This document shows, piece after piece, positions 61,372 through 64,000 of a DNA stretch of 64,000 bases. Origin of the DNA: Shinisaurus crocodilurus (lineage: Eukaryota; Chordata; Lepidosauria; Squamata; Shinisauridae). The stretch spans positions 137,456,564 through 137,520,563 of the forward strand of contig CM037880.1 in assembly GCA_021292165.1 (NCBI GenBank). The letters are read 5' to 3'. The notes beneath the pieces are model-generated. The model was not told the DNA's origin. It searched no databases and saw nothing but the letters and a program-made list of their open reading frames with translations. Both the position numbers and the translations under genes were made by a program. The first letter of the stretch is position 1, and each line of letters opens with the position of its first letter.

Positions 61372-61953
61372 CTAGGAGAGCAGCAAATTGTCATAGCTTG
61401 AACATGTAACATTGTAACATATGATTTGGCAAAATATATAATTAATATTAACAAGAAGTAGTCTTGTAAGAAAAAGCAGGTTCTGCAATATATATAATAA
61501 ACTCTAGAACTTGTGAAGATTTGAAAAGGATTTCAAGAGTAATAGGAATATGTAGAAGGATAAGATAGCGTTGCGAAACCTATAAATCCAGACACTAACT
61601 GATGTTGCACACAGGTTACAATGAACACCAACAGCAGGCTGTAAGGAGAGTGCTATGTAGTACCATACACAGTCAAATAAATAGCAGTCTAAGGAAAAGA
61701 CCACCCAGGAACTGGGTAGATACAAGAGAAACAGAAGTGGGAAAGGGCTAAGATTTCACAAGAACGGAATTTTAAAGAAATAGTGAACGCGCCTGTTAAA
61801 TCAAAACTGCCTTGCAACAGAAGGATTCACCCAGAATAACAGATCATGATTTAATAAGCAAAAACATAAGAATGGTAAACCTGCAGCTCTATCTGAGTTT
61901 TAAAGGAACAGTCAGTATATGCAATAAATTGTTCTCATTGTGCAATAAACCAA

Positions 61954-62086
61954 CAGTAGGCAACCCAATGCCATCCAGATACTTTGGACTACAACTCCCA
62001 CAGTCCCTGACTATTAGCCATGATGGCTGGGGCTGATAGGAGTTATATTCCAAAACAACTGGAGAATAGCAGGTTGCGTACCTCTG
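61954..62086. repeat. hAT-type MITE (AACCCAATGCCATCCAGATAC family)
   Basis: CAGTAGGCAACCCAATGCCATCCAGATA then GGACTACAACTCCCACAG, ending CAACTGGAGAATAGCAGGTTGCGTACCTCTG. Diverged ends. Confidence 0.65.
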
Positions 62087-62110
62087 TAATAAGCTAAGGG
62101 GGAGGGGGAA

Positions 62111-62556
62111 GGACAGGTTGCTTACCTGTAACTGTAGTTCTTCGAGTGGTCATCTGTACATTCACACTCATATGGGTTCTCTGCGCCTGTGCTGAGATCG
62201 ATCGGAAACTTCTTTAGCTGAGATGAGGCGGGCGGGAGCCCCTCCCCCTCGCGCGTGCTCCTTAGCGCGGCTCCCGCCCGTCTCCTCAGTTCCCTGAGAC
62301 CGCCTATTGCGACCCTCGGGACCAAGGATGATTGAGAACCTCAATATATTTCCACAGTACCAAATATCTTCCTTCGAGCTCGATGGGAATTGAGATCGAA
62401 AAACAATAGTAGAATTGGCCCATCCCATTTCCACCTGGGTATCCATCGAACTCGATGCAGACAGGGGAGGGGAAGGAGGGCGGGGAAGGAGGGCGGGTTG
62501 TGTGAATGCACAGATGACCACTCGAAGAACTACAGTTACAGGTAAGCAACCTGTCC
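62111..62556. repeat. DIRS terminal hairpin, copy 2
   Basis: 62111-62166 and 62501-62556 are 56-nt inverted repeats that differ at one position (GGACAGGTTGCTTACCTGTA then ACTGTAGTTCTTCGAGTGGT). The loop has a GC-rich GGGAGCCCCTCCCCC box, matching copy 1. Confidence 0.92.
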
Positions 62557-62639
62557 TTCTTCTTCGTGGTCTCTGTGCTTCACACACATATGGGTAGATT
62601 AGCAAGCTGACTTACCAGAGGTGGGTTGGTGTCGGCAGT

Positions 62640-63844
62640 CAGATGGTGACCGATGATAGAACCGCTCTCCCGAATGCATTCTGAGCCCTGGCTCGAACGT
62701 CGAGGCGGTAGTGACAGATAAAGGTGGAGGGTGAAGACCAAGTCGCCGCCCTGCACAAGTCTGATAAAGAGACTCCTCTGCCGAATGCCGTCGAAGTCGA
62801 CATGGCTCTAGTAGAATGCGCTTTTACGGAGTCCGGCAAAGCACGATCGGCAAGTTGATATGCCAGTTTGATAGTGTCCACTAGCCAGGAGGACAGCCTT
62901 TGCTTTGACACCGGACAGCCCCTCTTCGGTGGGCCGTAGCAAACAAAAAGTTGTTAAGTATGTCTTATGGGCTCTGTACGCGCTTTGTAAAAGGCTAGGG
63001 CTCTACGGACATCGAGGCTGTGTAAAAGTCTCTCGACATCCGATGACGGTGATGGAAAGAAAGCCAGGAGTATAATGTCCTGTCCCAGATGGAATTCAGA
63101 TATTACTTTAGGAAGAAATGATATGTCTGGCCGCAAAACGACTTTATCCCTATGAAAGGTTATATACAGAGGATCAATTCTGAGCGCGGCTATCTCGCCG
63201 ACGCGTCTCGCAGATGTAATCGCTACGAGAAAAAGGGTTTTCAACGATAGAAGGCGTAGGTCTGATTTCGCCATGGGCTCGAATGGCACTCTTGTTAACG
63301 CCTTCAAGACCAGTTGGAGGTCCCATCCAGGTATAATGCTTCTCGTTGGAGGACATAAGTTCTTCAAACCCTTTAGAAATTGTTTCACTAAGGGATGAAT
63401 AAATAAAGACGTTCCGGTTGTAGTCGTTCAATAAGCCGTAATTGCAGCCAAATACACTTTGATTGATGAAAACTTTAGCCCACGGGCCATCAGCGAGTGC
63501 AAAAAGTCGAGGACAGTCGATACCGAGCATGTTACAGGGTCTTTATCCGAAGCCGACACAAAGGCGGAGAAAGCCTGCCACTTCCTTGCATAAGAAAGTC
63601 TCGTTGAAGGCTTACGTGCTGCTAACAAAACGTCCTTAACTGCCTCAGAGAGGTCTGTACCCATCGTTATCTGATTCTCCAGGCTGTGAGGCTTAAGGAA
63701 TGCAGATTTGGATGAAGTACCTTGCCTTGATGTTGTGTCAATAGATTGTTTTGAATCGGTAATTGCAGATAATCTCCTTGGGACAGATTGAGTAGGTGGG
63801 AAAACCAAGGCTGTCTTGGCCACTACGGGGAAATCAATATGCAA
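62640..63844 (-). pseudogene. DIRS tyrosine recombinase, copy 2
   Basis: HIDFPVVAKTALVFPP, AARKPSTRLSYARKWQAFSA, SSIKVYLAAITAY, then one in-frame TGA at 63428-63430, then FIHPLVKQFLKGLKNLCPPT, LVAITSARRVGEIAALRIDP and [20 protein letters not shown]. After a stop and frameshift near 62954-62911 it continues to ALPDSVKAHSTRAMSTS and FICHYRLDV. The Arg (SARR), H-x-x-R (HSTR, His codon about 62818) and candidate Tyr (HYRLD) of the catalytic set are all present, but the ORF is broken. Confidence 0.83.
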
Positions 63845-64000
63845 TTTGTCTTGTTTAATGATATCTTGGCCAGTACTCGTGTTAAGAGCGGAATTGGAGG
63901 GAATAGGTAGTAAAAACCGTCGTTCCAGTCCAGCAGGAACGCGTTGGTCATCGAGTTCGGGTCCGACGCTGCTCTGCTGCAGAACAGGGGACAGGCCGTG

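Larger units (their letters stand above)
62111..64000 (-). mobile_element. DIRS-type retrotransposon copy 2, 3' part, runs off window
   Basis: Contains, on the minus strand, the pol C-terminal end (63845-64000), a tyrosine recombinase (63844 to about 62640) and a terminal hairpin (62111-62556). Better preserved than copy 1 and alignable to it across the recombinase. The 5' part lies beyond 64000. Confidence 0.87.

Overview
The window is vertebrate genomic DNA, most likely from a squamate reptile. The evidence is one large multi-exon gene with GT-AG introns, plus a repeat load typical of lizards and snakes: tRNA-derived SINEs with a Sauria-SINE-like head, a 5S-rRNA-derived SINE with a CR1-like tail, DIRS-type tyrosine-recombinase retrotransposons, L2-like LINE tails, and many hAT, Tc1/mariner and foldback MITEs. 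The species cannot be fixed from the sequence.

One host gene fills the window: KIF13A, a kinesin-3 family motor, on the minus strand. I can place 31 consecutive coding exons from 61371 down to the stop codon at 4222, and the reading frame and splice phase stay consistent through all 30 introns. The fragment is about 1696 codons. It starts inside the motor domain, so the promoter and roughly the first 270 codons lie beyond position 64000. It then runs through the neck, FHA domain, coiled coils, KIF1B-like and DUF3694-type stalk regions and a serine-rich tail. It ends with a complete CAP-Gly domain split over the last two exons, followed by a terminus reading RKSWIN. Exon-by-exon protein identity is to KIF13A, not KIF13B, yet KIF13A of mammals is described without a CAP-Gly domain. 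This is the most interesting observation in the window.

Layout: 1-4221 is downstream DNA with a probable 3' UTR and repeats. 4222-8888 holds the last two coding exons, including the 353-codon tail exon. 16189-20371 is a cluster of nine exons. 20372-26127 is a large intron holding a decayed DIRS element on the minus strand, with a hAT foldback MITE and a SINE nested in it and a Tc1-type MITE beside it. 26128-40943 carries exons w10-w22 in window numbering from the 3' side, with SINEs, hAT MITEs and a nearly open LINE reverse-transcriptase fragment 45 bases from an exon. 40944-47021 holds two long foldback elements and nested mariner-type MITEs. 47022-61371 carries the remaining exons, a GC-rich foldback element and an LTR-like repeat. 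62111-64000 is the 3' part of a second, better preserved DIRS element on the minus strand.

No rRNA, tRNA or other functional RNA gene, CRISPR array, bacterial operon or second host gene was found. Exon boundaries are from reading splice signals and frame by eye; repeat family names are by recognition only and not checked against a database.
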